Shown here piece after piece: positions 17,907 to 26,784 of a DNA stretch of 64,000 nt (its first letter is position 1; each line of letters begins with the position of its first letter). A model generated the notes under the pieces. The model saw only the letters and a list, made by a program, of their open reading frames with translations, was not told the DNA's origin and made no database searches. The stretch covers positions 1 through 64,000 of the forward strand of contig NZ_AZDO01000139.1 of assembly GCF_001435505.1 (NCBI RefSeq), written 5' to 3'. Source of the stretch: Companilactobacillus futsaii JCM 17355 (GTDB lineage Bacteria; Bacillota; Bacilli; Lactobacillales; Lactobacillaceae). The position numbers and the translations under genes are program-made.

Positions 17907-19331
17907 TTATTGCTCTTCGTACCAAGTATAGTGGAATGTACCTGGTTTGTCATTTCTTTCATAAGTATGAGCACCAAAGTAATCTCTTTGGGCTTGAATC
18001 ATATTAGCTGGCAATGTTTCTGAACGATATTGATCGTAATATGAAATAGCAGCCATGAAGCCTGAAACAGGAACCCCTGCTTGAACAGCAAAGCTAACAA
18101 CGTCACGAACATCTGATTGATATTCTTTAACGATACCCTTGAAGTAATCGTTTAATAACAAGTTGTCTAGTTTTGGATCTTCATCATATGCATCTGTAAT
18201 CTTTTGTAAGAATTGAGCACGGATGATACAACCAGCACGCCAGATTTGAGCAATTTTACCGTAGTTAAGATCCCAGTCATAGTGATCTGAAGCGGCCTTC
18301 ATTTGAGCAAATCCTTGAGCGTAACTAATGATCTTACTGAAGTACAAAGCCTTACGGATCTTGGCAACTAAGTCATCAACATCTTTAACAACTGGTTTTG
18401 TTTCAGGAGCAGGTAAGACCTTGCTTGCCTTAACACGTTCGTCTTTATATGCAGAAACATAACGTGAGTAAACTGATTCAGTGATCAATGATTGTGGAAC
18501 ACCTAGTTCAAGAGCACTTTGTGAACTCCACTTACCAGTACCCTTGTTACCAGCTTTATCCATAATCTTATTAACGATGTAATCGTTAGTACCTTCGTCG
18601 TCTTTTCTAGTTAAGATTTGTGAAGTAATGTCGATCAAGTAACTTGAAAGTTCACCCTTGTTCCAGTCTTGGAATACTTCGGCAATCTTTTCAACGTCAT
18701 TGTTAAACAAGTGCTTCAATAAGTTGTAACTTTCAGCGATAAGTTCCATATCACCATATTCGATACCATTGTGAACCATCTTGACATAGTGACCTGCACC
18801 ATTTGGTCCGATGTATGTAACACAAGGTGCACCATCTTCGTCAGCTTTAGCAGAGATTTGTTCCAAAATAGGAGCAACTAAGTCATAAGCTTCCTTTTGG
18901 CCACCTGGCATCAATGAAGGACCATGCAAGGCACCAAGTTCACCACCGGAAACACCCATACCGATGAAGTTGATTCCTGATTTGTCCAAACGTGCATTAC
19001 GTTCCATAGTATCTTCGAAGAATGTATTACCACCATCGATCAAAACGTCACCCTTGTCCAACAAAGGTAATAGTTGCTTGATGACAGCATCAGTACCAGC
19101 ACCAGCTTTGACCATCATCATAATACGACGTGGTTTTTCTAGTGAGTCAACGAAATCCTCAATTGTATAACTTGGTACCAATTTCTTGTCGGGATGTTCT
19201 TCAACAACTGCTTTAGTCTTTGAACCTGTACGATTGTAAATTGCTACTTCATATCCACGACTTTCAATGTTTAGGGCAAGATTCTTACCCATAACAGCCA
19301 TACCGATAACACCAATTTGTGGTTTTGCCAT
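17907..19331 (-). CDS. gnd: 6-phosphogluconate dehydrogenase (decarboxylating)
   Basis: Oxidises 6-phosphogluconate to ribulose-5-phosphate and CO2, yielding NADPH, in the pentose phosphate route. It is 474 residues. The NADP fold is [15 protein letters not shown] (residues 7-21, with Ala in place of one usual Gly), and the active site is [11 protein letters not shown] (catalytic Lys/His/Asn region). It stands alone between two terminators. Length and the [12 protein letters not shown] signature are those of the dimeric bacterial enzyme. Confidence 0.97.
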   Translation of the reverse strand: MAKPQIGVIGMAVMGKNLALNIESRGYEVAIYNRTGSKTKAVVEEHPDKKLVPSYTIEDFVDSLEKPRRIMMMVKAGAGTDAVIKQLLPLLDKGDVLIDGGNTFFEDTMERNARLDKSGINFIGMGVSGGELGALHGPSLMPGGQKEAYDLVAPILEQISAKADEDGAPCVTYIGPNGAGHYVKMVHNGIEYGDMELIAESYNLLKHLFNNDVEKIAEVFQDWNKGELSSYLIDITSQILTRKDDEGTNDYIVNKIMDKAGNKGTGKWSSQSALELGVPQSLITESVYSRYVSAYKDERVKASKVLPAPETKPVVKDVDDLVAKIRKALYFSKIISYAQGFAQMKAASDHYDWDLNYGKIAQIWRAGCIIRAQFLQKITDAYDEDPKLDNLLLNDYFKGIVKEYQSDVRDVVSFAVQAGVPVSGFMAAISYYDQYRSETLPANMIQAQRDYFGAHTYERNDKPGTFHYTWYEEQ

Positions 19332-19371
19332 TATAATAACTACCTCCGATTTTTGTTCTCATACTTATAGT

Positions 19372-19408
19372 AACAAAAAAATAAAAAAGGAGTATATAAT
19401 TACTCCTT
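19372..19408 (-). terminator. Terminator overlapping the end of yceD
   Basis: Stem AAGGAGTA / TACTCCTT with a long T-rich tract on the minus strand. The stop codon of yceD lies in the 5' arm. Confidence 0.8.
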
Positions 19409-19957
19409 ATCATCATTATTATTAAATAAATTTTTTAATTTGGCAAATTCTGGGTTAACATGTTCTTCTTCTTTTTGACTATTAAAGTCATCTTCAGAAA
19501 TAACCTCCCAATTTTTACCTGAAGGCATAATATTTTCTTCTTCTTCCTTCTTAGTTAAAACTTTTGAAGGAATGCTCAACAAAATATTATCGATGACTGA
19601 TTCATAAACGTTAATAGTTGGATTTTCATCATCCACGGGTATAACAACGTTGTATTGTTCCAATTCTTCCTCATCGGCCACACTGTCAACGTTGTAAGCT
19701 TCATTAACTCGAACATCAACCGGTAATTCTACTGGTAACAAACTGCGAGTTGAAGGAACAGTCAATGTAGTCTTGATTTTTACATCAGAAATAACTAACC
19801 CATTGTCATTGAATAATTGACCTTTGACCAAAACTTTGTCAGCATCCAAAACATCTTTTGAACGTGTAGTTAATTCTTTAGTTAAATCGAGTTCTTCCTC
19901 AAATTCAAACGGTTTGTCTTTATAACGACGAACGTCTTGAACATCCCAATTTAGCAT
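19400..19957 (-). CDS. YceD/YlbN family protein (DUF177)
   Basis: A 185-residue acidic protein of the YceD family, which in E. coli and plants is linked to 23S rRNA accumulation and ribosomal protein L32. The conserved region starts LNWDVQDVRRYKDKPFEFEEELDL and includes DVLDADKVLVKGQLF. The family zinc-like cysteines are absent. It overlaps the tmcAL stop by one base. In Bacillus this gene (ylbN) is followed by rpmF; here a terminator follows instead, so rpmF must be elsewhere. Confidence 0.85.
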   Translation of the reverse strand: MLNWDVQDVRRYKDKPFEFEEELDLTKELTTRSKDVLDADKVLVKGQLFNDNGLVISDVKIKTTLTVPSTRSLLPVELPVDVRVNEAYNVDSVADEEELEQYNVVIPVDDENPTINVYESVIDNILLSIPSKVLTKKEEEENIMPSGKNWEVISEDDFNSQKEEEHVNPEFAKLKNLFNNNDDKE

Positions 19958-21051
19958 TAATTTACCCCTTTCATATAAGGCATTTTTCCAAAATCTTGTG
20001 CTTTTTTACTCTGGAGCTGAAATATTTGATCAGCTCTGATTTCTAATTCTAAAGTTTGAGCTTCTTTTTTGCCAACTTTAGCAATTAAATTCAGTTCTTT
20101 TTTGTGTTCGTTTAAATATTTACGACCATTTTCATTAAATCCTAATACTCGTAAATAAGGATTTTTATAAATATTATCAATTTCCGTTGGTTTTACATTC
20201 AACAACGTATAAATCATCAAACGTCTCAAGCGAGCTCTTGTATAACGTTTTGACTTTACTCGATCCAAGAAGTCTTCAAAATTATCACTATTCACAACTT
20301 CTTTTTTCAATTTATATTCTAGTCCTTCGACCATTTGATAGATTGAATGAAGTTCTGAAACATCGGAATTTATGATTTGATACCGCAAATATGGATAAAA
20401 ATTATCCCAAGTATAAGTTTGATTTTTATTTATCATTTGATTGGTTAAATCAGGAACCTCTGAATCTATTGATAATCCTGAATTCACATCAGTTCTAACC
20501 TTAGTGGCACTGAAATCACCTTTTCTCAAGATCGTCTGAAAATTAATTGAGTAGTGATATTTTTCTATTTGTTGGACGTAATTCAAACCTAGCATTTGAT
20601 TAGGTAAATTGGTGATATCAATTCCTAGGCTTTGATAATACGACGTTAAATTAGTGGCAGAATTTTGTTGGTAGTCTTGTTCAAATTGATCATCTACTGT
20701 CAGTAATCTTTGAGCAACTTTACTAAAATCAAATTCTCGTTCAGTTCCAAAGATTAAGGTATCGATTTCCAACAAATTCAATAACTTCATTGCACCTTTT
20801 GCAAATAATTCTGCCGGTTGGACAGCAAAAGCCAGTGGCAATTCAATAACTAGATCAACGCCTAAATCGATAGCTAGTTTTGCTCGATCCCACTTATCTA
20901 AAACAGCAAAATCACCCCGCTGAACAAAATTGCCTGACATCACGGCAATCAAGACATCAGGGTGATATTTTTGTTTGATCGTATCGATGAAAATTTTATG
21001 ACCATTGTGAAACGGATTAAACTCGGCCACTACACCATAAATTTTTGTCAT
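19957..21051 (-). CDS. tmcAL: tRNA(Met) cytidine acetate ligase TmcAL
   Basis: Uses acetate and ATP to form N4-acetylcytidine at the wobble position of elongator tRNA-Met, preventing misreading of Ile codons. It is 364 residues. The nucleotidyltransferase-like N-terminus holds AEFNPFHNGH (HxGH motif) and SGNFVQRGDFAV. Start ATG 21051 is chosen because GAGG lies seven bases upstream and the protein family starts MTKIYGVVAEFNPFH. It follows yqeM with eight bases between. The Bacillus name is ylbM. Confidence 0.93.
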   Translation of the reverse strand: MTKIYGVVAEFNPFHNGHKIFIDTIKQKYHPDVLIAVMSGNFVQRGDFAVLDKWDRAKLAIDLGVDLVIELPLAFAVQPAELFAKGAMKLLNLLEIDTLIFGTEREFDFSKVAQRLLTVDDQFEQDYQQNSATNLTSYYQSLGIDITNLPNQMLGLNYVQQIEKYHYSINFQTILRKGDFSATKVRTDVNSGLSIDSEVPDLTNQMINKNQTYTWDNFYPYLRYQIINSDVSELHSIYQMVEGLEYKLKKEVVNSDNFEDFLDRVKSKRYTRARLRRLMIYTLLNVKPTEIDNIYKNPYLRVLGFNENGRKYLNEHKKELNLIAKVGKKEAQTLELEIRADQIFQLQSKKAQDFGKMPYMKGVN

Positions 21052-21059
21052 AAAAACCT

Positions 21060-21791
21060 CTATTTTTCGGCGGCAAAGAACCAACGAGTTGAATCATCTT
21101 TAACCTCTGAAGTACCGAATTCGGCACTGACTGAGACCTTTTTGAAGCCGATATCTTTTAAGATAGCTACAAATGTTTCAATCGGATAAGTTCTTTCTTT
21201 ATGCAATTCAGTATTAACTGAATAACCTTTGATTTTCTCATCCCAATTAAAGAACGTTAACTCATGTTCAATACTGTGGGGATACTCACCTTCAAAACTG
21301 TTCCACATAAAAGCAGAGTCTTCAGTCCGATGGTTGAACATGTATCCAGGAAAGACTTCATCCATTTGATAAAGTGAATGTGCATCGAATAAGTATTTGC
21401 CGCCATCATTTAAGTGTTGTAAAGCTTGATTAAAAGCAATTGCTAATTCGTCTTCATCCTGTAGGTAACAAATCGAATCATCAAAACAAGTGATGACATC
21501 ATACTTGTCAAAATCATATAGATCCATCATATTACTAGGAATAAATGGAATTTTTTTGTTAGCCTTTTGAGCTTTTTGTTCAGCGATTTTTAGCATTTGC
21601 TCTGATAAATCAGTTCCAGTAACTTGAAATTTATCAGCTAATAAAATTGTTAAATCACCAGTTCCGCAAGCCACATCTAATAATTTTTTATTATCGCCTG
21701 CAATTTGCTTTTCAACATATTGAGCCCACTTGCTATACAACGAATCATCCATTAATTCACTATAAACGCTGGCAAAAGAATTGTAGATCAT
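21060..21791 (-). CDS. yqeM: Class I SAM-dependent methyltransferase (YqeM)
   Basis: A 243-residue methyltransferase. Motif I LLDVACGTGDLTILLA (residues 38-53) is the AdoMet-binding loop, and ITCFDDSICYL is the post-II region. The substrate is unknown. Its constant position after rsfS in firmicutes suggests a link with ribosome or tRNA maturation. The start overlaps the rsfS stop by one base. Confidence 0.9.
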   Translation of the reverse strand: MIYNSFASVYSELMDDSLYSKWAQYVEKQIAGDNKKLLDVACGTGDLTILLADKFQVTGTDLSEQMLKIAEQKAQKANKKIPFIPSNMMDLYDFDKYDVITCFDDSICYLQDEDELAIAFNQALQHLNDGGKYLFDAHSLYQMDEVFPGYMFNHRTEDSAFMWNSFEGEYPHSIEHELTFFNWDEKIKGYSVNTELHKERTYPIETFVAILKDIGFKKVSVSAEFGTSEVKDDSTRWFFAAEK

Positions 21792-22147
21792 TATTCAGTT
21801 ACCAAGCCAGAAATATCAACTTCTGGAGCATCTGACCAAAGTTTTTCTAGATTGTAGAAATCACGCTTTTCAGATGTGAAGACGTGAATAACAACATCAT
21901 GCAAGTCGATTAAAACCCATTCAGAGTTACGATTTCCTTCAACGTGTCCAACTTCGATATCATTTTCACCTGCTTTGTCCAAAACAGATTGCACGATAGC
22001 ATCAACTTGACGTTGTGAACTAGCATCCATGATCACAAAGTAATCAGCCATAATACTTACTTCGCTGATATTTAGAACTTTGATATCATTAGCGTGCTTT
22101 TCATCAGCTGCCTTTACGGCAATTTCCATCATTTTTTTTGAATCCAA
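21791..22147 (-). CDS. rsfS: Ribosomal silencing factor RsfS
   Basis: Binds L14 on the 50S subunit and blocks subunit joining, lowering translation in starvation. It is 118 residues from a TTG start at 22147 with AAGGAG nine bases upstream; the longer frame runs inside yqeK without a site. Signatures: DIKVLNISEVSIMADYFV, SSQRQVDAIV, GNRNSEWVLIDLHDVVIHVF. Next to yqeK and yqeM as in Bacillus (yqeL). Confidence 0.95.
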   Translation of the reverse strand: MDSKKMMEIAVKAADEKHANDIKVLNISEVSIMADYFVIMDASSQRQVDAIVQSVLDKAGENDIEVGHVEGNRNSEWVLIDLHDVVIHVFTSEKRDFYNLEKLWSDAPEVDISGLVTE

Positions 22148-22148
22148 A

Positions 22149-22751
22149 TTATAACTCTCCTTTTTTGATCCAGTAGTTGTAACTAACAAAAGTTGCTGGA
22201 TAAATTTCTTTATTTGTATCAACTAAATGTTGAATCGAATGTTTTAATTCAAAAGTTACGGCACTATCGAGGGATTTTTCAGCATACTTTCTTGCTTCAT
22301 CGATACCAGGAAAATCTCGACCTGGTTCAATAAAATCACCTACGAAAACAGCTTTGTCTACCTGTGTCATATTCGTAGAACCAACAGTATGTCTTCTAAT
22401 AGCATTTAAAACATCTTCATCATAAATACCCAGCTCATCCTTAATAATCTCAGCACCGACGATTCCGTGCCAAATAGCATTATTAGCATGCAACAATTCT
22501 GGGTCTAATTGTTTCTTATTAATTTCAGTAATGAATTCTTCATCGTTTCGTTCTTTAGCGTAGTCATGCAACAATCCAGCTAAACCAGCACGATCTACAT
22601 CACCACCAAATTCAGCAGCTAAAGCACGAGAAGTTTTTTCAACCCGCAAACAATGATTATAACGAAAATCACTCAAGGTGTCTTTCATTCTGTCCAAAAT
22701 GTCTGCTCGCTTTAAACCACTTTTGATGCCTTCGTAATTAAATTCACTCAC
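22149..22751 (-). CDS. yqeK: HD-domain Ap4A hydrolase YqeK
   Basis: Symmetrical bis(5'-nucleosyl)-tetraphosphatase of the HD superfamily; cleaves the alarmone Ap4A to two ADP. It is 200 residues. Metal-binding motifs: HCLRVEK, LLHDYAKE (HD pair), HGIVGAEI and HTVGS. Start GTG 22751 with AGGAGG seven bases upstream, overlapping the nadD stop by eight bases. Ap4A-hydrolase activity is known for Bacillus YqeK; here it is by homology. Confidence 0.92.
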   Translation of the reverse strand: MSEFNYEGIKSGLKRADILDRMKDTLSDFRYNHCLRVEKTSRALAAEFGGDVDRAGLAGLLHDYAKERNDEEFITEINKKQLDPELLHANNAIWHGIVGAEIIKDELGIYDEDVLNAIRRHTVGSTNMTQVDKAVFVGDFIEPGRDFPGIDEARKYAEKSLDSAVTFELKHSIQHLVDTNKEIYPATFVSYNYWIKKGEL

Positions 22752-23382
22752 GATAAAGCCTCCTATCTTTGATATACCAAGCTACATCATCAGGAACTAA
22801 GTATTTGATCGATTGCCCCTGTTTGACTTTTTCTCTAATCATACTCGAACTAATTTCTAGTTCTGGAGTATTTACCCAAAGTATAGGGTACTTTGATTTT
22901 TTCTCAAAGCCTTTTCGACAAACTCCAACAAAATGTACCATTTGAATCAATTCATCAATATGAGACCATTTTGGCAAGTTTTCAACCATATCTCCACCTA
23001 TTATAAAGTAATACTCTGTATTAGGATTTAAGTCTTTGAGCATCTTGATAGTTTCATAAGTATAACTGATGCCACCCCGACGAATATCAGTTAAATCCAG
23101 ATCAAAATGCATATTATCACGAATGGCCAATTTGATCATTTCAATCCGATCATCACTTTTAATATCAGGGATGGTTTTTTTGACTCCACGATGAGGAGGG
23201 ACTTTATCAGGTAAAAACAAAACTTTATCTAAGCACAATTGTTCATAAACTTGTTCAGCTATTACCAAATGTCCTAAATGAATTGGATTAAAAGTCCCAC
23301 CTAGAATCCCAACGTGTCGTTTTGGTAAATTACTATGAAATTCTAATTTTTCTTTAGTTAATAATTGTTTTTGAGTATTCAT
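22744..23382 (-). CDS. nadD: Nicotinate-nucleotide adenylyltransferase
   Basis: Adenylates nicotinate mononucleotide in NAD synthesis. It is 212 residues, a little long at the N-terminus. The HxGH signature is in GGTFNPIHLGHL (about 27-38), and the second motif SSSMIREKV near the C-terminus replaces ISSTxIR. Only a weak ribosome site (AAGTGA) precedes the ATG, so coupling to yhbY translation 15 bases upstream is likely. Confidence 0.95.
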   Translation of the reverse strand: MNTQKQLLTKEKLEFHSNLPKRHVGILGGTFNPIHLGHLVIAEQVYEQLCLDKVLFLPDKVPPHRGVKKTIPDIKSDDRIEMIKLAIRDNMHFDLDLTDIRRGGISYTYETIKMLKDLNPNTEYYFIIGGDMVENLPKWSHIDELIQMVHFVGVCRKGFEKKSKYPILWVNTPELEISSSMIREKVKQGQSIKYLVPDDVAWYIKDRRLYRE

Positions 23383-23397
23383 AATTAGTCACTTAAA

Positions 23398-23712
23398 TTA
23401 CATTTTCTCTAATTCAATTGAATATTTACGATTCTTAATTTTTGAAGCTTTCTTATAAAATACCATCTTTGAACCAATGGTTTGAATGTGAACAATTTCA
23501 GGGTCAACTTCATTTAAAGCTTCGATCAAATCTTGAGGTTCAACCATGGTATTTTGAAGCAAAGAAACTTTGATAAGTTCATTTTTTTCAATCAACATTT
23601 CCAATTGTTTAAGTAAGTTTTCAGTAATACCATCACGGCCTACTTGAATAACCGGTTTCATCGTTGCTGCTTGGCTTCTTAAATAACGATTCTTTTTTCC
23701 TTTAATTATCAT
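23398..23712 (-). CDS. yhbY: Ribosome assembly RNA-binding protein YhbY (CRM domain)
   Basis: A 104-residue CRM-domain protein that binds pre-50S particles. The loop GRDGIT (usual GxxG in CRM) follows LRSQAATMKPVIQV. It sits 10 bases after yqeH, the GTPase it probably works with in assembly. In Bacillus (yqeI) aroE lies between; here it is missing. Confidence 0.93.
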   Translation of the reverse strand: MIIKGKKNRYLRSQAATMKPVIQVGRDGITENLLKQLEMLIEKNELIKVSLLQNTMVEPQDLIEALNEVDPEIVHIQTIGSKMVFYKKASKIKNRKYSIELEKM

Positions 23713-23722
23713 TAAATTCTCC

Positions 23723-24835
23723 TTAAATTATCGCGTTACGGATCGATACATGAACACCGTTTGGAACATAGGCTTTGAACTTCGTACCAGCAGGAATTGT
23801 GACCCAACCTAAACCATAAATCACGATATCTGATTTTTCATGTGCTGAAAAAATCTGACTCTTGAATTTAGGAAATTCTTTGATATCAGTTGGTGGTGTC
23901 AAAATATCACCGAGATGTTTTTCATAAAATTCATCGGCATTAACTGTCTTTGTTCTATGCAATGGCAAACCTTGATTGACGTAGAAAGTTACGTTAGTTC
24001 TTTCATTTAGAAAATCTAAACGAGCTAATCCAGCCACAAAAATAGTTTGTCCATCGCGTAGTTGGAACGTTGCCGGACGCAACGGCTTTTTAGGTGTTAC
24101 TGTCTTTAGATCTTTAGCATTCAAAAAGTGAGCTAATTGATAACGATGAATAATTCCTGGTGTATCAACTAATGAATGACCATCGTCTAAAGGAATATCG
24201 ATACGATCTAAGGTTGTCCCTGGGAATCTAGAAGTCGTGATCAAATCTTTGATATCAGAATTAGCACTGATGATACGATTGATCAAAGTTGACTTACCAG
24301 TATTAGTAGTTCCAACTACGTAAACATCTTTTCCATCACGATATTTTTCGATCATGTCCATCAACTTATCAACGTTAGTACCTTTGACAGCTGAAACCAT
24401 GATTTGGTCAACTGACTTGATTCCATTTTCTTTACTCTTTTGTTGCAACCAATTCAAAAGACGATTTTGATTAACTGAAGCTGGTAGTAAGTCGACTTTA
24501 TTACCAACCATCAAAATCTTTTTATCGCCAACGAAACGTTGCAATCCAGGAATCACACTACCTTCGTAATCGAAAATATCGACTACATTAACTACTAAGG
24601 CATCTTTTTGAGAAATTGAGTCCAACAACTTCAAAAAGTCGTCATCAGAAACATCAACATCAGTGATCTCGTTGTAGTTACGAAGTCTGAAACATCTCTT
24701 GCAGAGTAATTCCTTTGAATCATCTTCAGTATATTTTTTCAAAGTAGAAGCTTGAACAAAACCTGGTTTATCTTTATCTTCTGTTTGAAGTTTTGCACCA
24801 CAACCTATGCAGTACAATTCATTATCTTCTGTCAT
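23723..24835 (-). CDS. yqeH: Ribosome biogenesis GTPase YqeH
   Basis: A circularly permuted GTPase needed for 30S assembly. The 370-residue protein starts with a four-cysteine zinc finger (CIGCG and CKRCF). The G motifs come in permuted order: G4 NKVDLLP, then G1 GTTNTGKST, then G3 DTPGI. The C-terminal domain is for RNA/protein binding. The ATG at 24835 lies within the last codons of yqeG (14-base overlap). Confidence 0.95.
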   Translation of the reverse strand: MTEDNELYCIGCGAKLQTEDKDKPGFVQASTLKKYTEDDSKELLCKRCFRLRNYNEITDVDVSDDDFLKLLDSISQKDALVVNVVDIFDYEGSVIPGLQRFVGDKKILMVGNKVDLLPASVNQNRLLNWLQQKSKENGIKSVDQIMVSAVKGTNVDKLMDMIEKYRDGKDVYVVGTTNTGKSTLINRIISANSDIKDLITTSRFPGTTLDRIDIPLDDGHSLVDTPGIIHRYQLAHFLNAKDLKTVTPKKPLRPATFQLRDGQTIFVAGLARLDFLNERTNVTFYVNQGLPLHRTKTVNADEFYEKHLGDILTPPTDIKEFPKFKSQIFSAHEKSDIVIYGLGWVTIPAGTKFKAYVPNGVHVSIRNAII

Positions 24836-25349
24836 TTAATGAATCCTTCCAATATAAATTCTTATCACGTTTTTGCATTGCTTTTAAGATAGGACGTTCA
24901 AAAAATCTATTAATACGAGTCTTCTTGGCATCTGTTTGGACTAAGGGTTTGACTAGGACGGTCTTTAAGTTAGCCATGTTGCCTGCTAAAACATCAGTCA
25001 TTACTTGATCACCAACGAATAAAACGTTTTTAGGATCGATGTTTTCTTCTTTGATATGTTTCATGATTACGAAGGGCAAAGGTTTCACCGCACGGGCTAC
25101 GATACTAACTGGTAAATCTTTAACAGCTTTTTCCACACGTTCATAACTATTATTAGAAACAATCATTACTTCAATATTATTTTGGGCCATTTGATTCAGC
25201 CATTTACGCAATGATAAATCATACTCGTTGCTATTCCATGGCAAAAGTGTATTGTCCAAATCTGTCATAATCTTAGTAATATGTAGTTCTTGAAGATCTT
25301 CTACAGTCAAATCAGTAATTTTATCGAGCATAATATAGGGTTTAAACAT
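24822..25349 (-). CDS. yqeG: YqeG family HAD IIIA-type phosphatase
   Basis: A 175-residue HAD phosphatase. The nucleophile motif is MTDLDNTLLPW, motif II is IVSNN, and motif IV is FVGDQVMTDVLAGN. The natural substrate is unknown; plant and mitochondrial relatives act on phosphatidylglycerol phosphate, so that is one possibility. It is the first gene of the yqeG-to-yceD run, transcribed after the rplT terminator. Confidence 0.92.
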   Translation of the reverse strand: MFKPYIMLDKITDLTVEDLQELHITKIMTDLDNTLLPWNSNEYDLSLRKWLNQMAQNNIEVMIVSNNSYERVEKAVKDLPVSIVARAVKPLPFVIMKHIKEENIDPKNVLFVGDQVMTDVLAGNMANLKTVLVKPLVQTDAKKTRINRFFERPILKAMQKRDKNLYWKDSLNDRR

Positions 25350-25372
25350 AATTTAATCCTCGTCTTCAAATT

Positions 25373-25413
25373 AGTAAAAAAACGTAATTTGGGTTATCCA
25401 AATTACGTTTTTA
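25373..25413 (-). terminator. Terminator of infC-rpmI-rplT
   Basis: Stem ACGTAATTTGG / CCAAATTACGT with a T-run on the minus strand, just after the rplT stop. Confidence 0.88.
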
Positions 25414-25416
25414 AAA

Positions 25417-25773
25417 TTAAGCTAAAGCTTTCTTAGCTGTATCTACTAAACTTGTAAATGCTTTTGGATCTTCAATAGCAATTTGGGCCAACATCTTACG
25501 GTTAATGTCAACGTTAGCTAATTTCAAACCATGCATTAATTTGCTGTAACTGATTTCGTTCATTCTTGCAGCGGCATTGATTCTAGCAATCCATAACTTA
25601 CGGAAATCGCGCTTAACTTGGCGACGATCACGGAATGCATAACGGTATGAAACCATGATTTGAGTGTGAGCTGCTTTAAAAGTGATATGTTTTGAACCAC
25701 GATATCCCTTAGCTAATTTTAAAACTTTCTTACGACGTTTGCGAGTTACTGTTCCACCTTTTACACGTGGCAT
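25417..25773 (-). CDS. rplT: 50S ribosomal protein L20
   Basis: A 118-residue rRNA-binding protein, essential for early 50S assembly. It begins [20 protein letters not shown] and has the standard body ([22 protein letters not shown]). It also represses its own operon by binding the leader upstream of infC. Ribosome site AAAGGAGG. Confidence 0.98.
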   Translation of the reverse strand: MPRVKGGTVTRKRRKKVLKLAKGYRGSKHITFKAAHTQIMVSYRYAFRDRRQVKRDFRKLWIARINAAARMNEISYSKLMHGLKLANVDINRKMLAQIAIEDPKAFTSLVDTAKKALA

Positions 25774-25808
25774 AATGACTCCTCCTTTTGATTATAAAAA
25801 ATAATTAA

Positions 25809-26006
25809 TTAGTATGTTGCGAGCATGCGTTTCATACGTTTCAAATCACTTGAGCCTACCATACCTGGTTTAGCTAATTGACGACGTTGTTTCTTAGTCT
25901 TACCGTGGAAACGGTGACTTGTATATGCATGGCTTCTCTTCCAACCACCATTAGCAGTGATCTTGAATCTTTTTGCTGATGCGCGGTGTGTCTTTTGTTT
26001 AGGCAT
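25809..26006 (-). CDS. rpmI: 50S ribosomal protein L35
   Basis: A 65-residue basic protein, [15 protein letters not shown] onward, with KTKKQRRQL and a C-terminal Leu/Arg tail. The ATG at 26006 with GGAGGG upstream fits the usual length; the in-frame extension is not used. Lies between infC and rplT. Confidence 0.98.
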   Translation of the reverse strand: MPKQKTHRASAKRFKITANGGWKRSHAYTSHRFHGKTKKQRRQLAKPGMVGSSDLKRMKRMLATY

Positions 26007-26020
26007 TGAAAATCCCTCCA

Positions 26021-26554
26021 CTATTTCTTCTTTTTGTTATCTTTTGAGTTAATTGGATCAAGCATTAAGAACATACTACGACCGTCCATTTTTGGCTTAG
26101 TTGTTACTGTAGCAACATCCTTAGTCTTATCAGCGACGCGGTCCAAGACTTCCTTACCTATCTCTTTATGAGTAATTGCTCTACCCTTAAAGCGAAGAGA
26201 AACTTTGACCTTATCACCCTTAGCCAAAAACTTACGAGCATTATTAAGCTTTGTATTAAAGTCGTTTTCTTCAATAGTAGGGCTTAAACGTACTTCCTTA
26301 AGACTAACAGTTTTTTGTTTTTTACGTGCTTCACGATCTTTCTTTTGTAGATCGAACTTATATTTACCATAATCCATAATTCTGGCAACGGGTGGTTTAG
26401 CACCTGGCGACATTAGAACTAGGTCCATATTAGCAGCTTCAGCTAAACGTTGTGCTTCAGCCTTGGTTTTAACACCAACTTGATCCCCATTTTCAGAAAT
26501 CAATCGTACTTCTTTTGCACGTATTTGATCATTTATTAATAAATCTCTTGCTAT
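26021..26554 (-). CDS. infC: Translation initiation factor IF-3, ATA start codon
   Basis: Controls start-codon selection and subunit dissociation. The sequence reads back past the first ATG/GTG/TTG candidate (26503) to the conserved N-terminus [19 protein letters not shown]. The only plausible start is ATA at 26554: a TGA lies four codons before it in frame, and GGAGGTGA sits nine bases before the ATA. That gives 177 residues, the family length. Rare AUU/AUA starts in infC are known to permit feedback by IF-3 itself. The N- and C-domains are complete ([20 protein letters not shown]). First gene of infC-rpmI-rplT. Confidence 0.9.
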   Translation of the reverse strand: MARDLLINDQIRAKEVRLISENGDQVGVKTKAEAQRLAEAANMDLVLMSPGAKPPVARIMDYGKYKFDLQKKDREARKKQKTVSLKEVRLSPTIEENDFNTKLNNARKFLAKGDKVKVSLRFKGRAITHKEIGKEVLDRVADKTKDVATVTTKPKMDGRSMFLMLDPINSKDNKKKK

Positions 26555-26584
26555 GAGTAGTCACCTCCGGAGTAATTTGGCCCA

Positions 26585-26697
26585 CAAAAAAAGCGGGCTG
26601 CACAAGCATGCCCACTATATTATTTACGCAATCGTATTAACCTAGAGGCGAATGCATAGGTGAGAAGCGGGCGCTTCTGCTTAATCTCAACAGTTAT
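26585..26697 (-). promoter_or_regulatory. L20 leader upstream of infC
   Basis: On the minus strand the leader carries GAAGCGCCCGCTTCTCACCT and GGTTAATACGA, hallmarks of the firmicute L20 leader, then a GC-rich hairpin with T7 (26586-26615) that ends before the infC ribosome site. L20 binding is expected to favour the terminator and repress the operon. Confidence 0.88.
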
Positions 26698-26784
26698 TAA
26701 CTATACCATAATAATGCCAAGTGTCAATATAACTTGTCAAAATAATATAATTAATTCGTTTTCAACCTTTTTAATATAACACAG

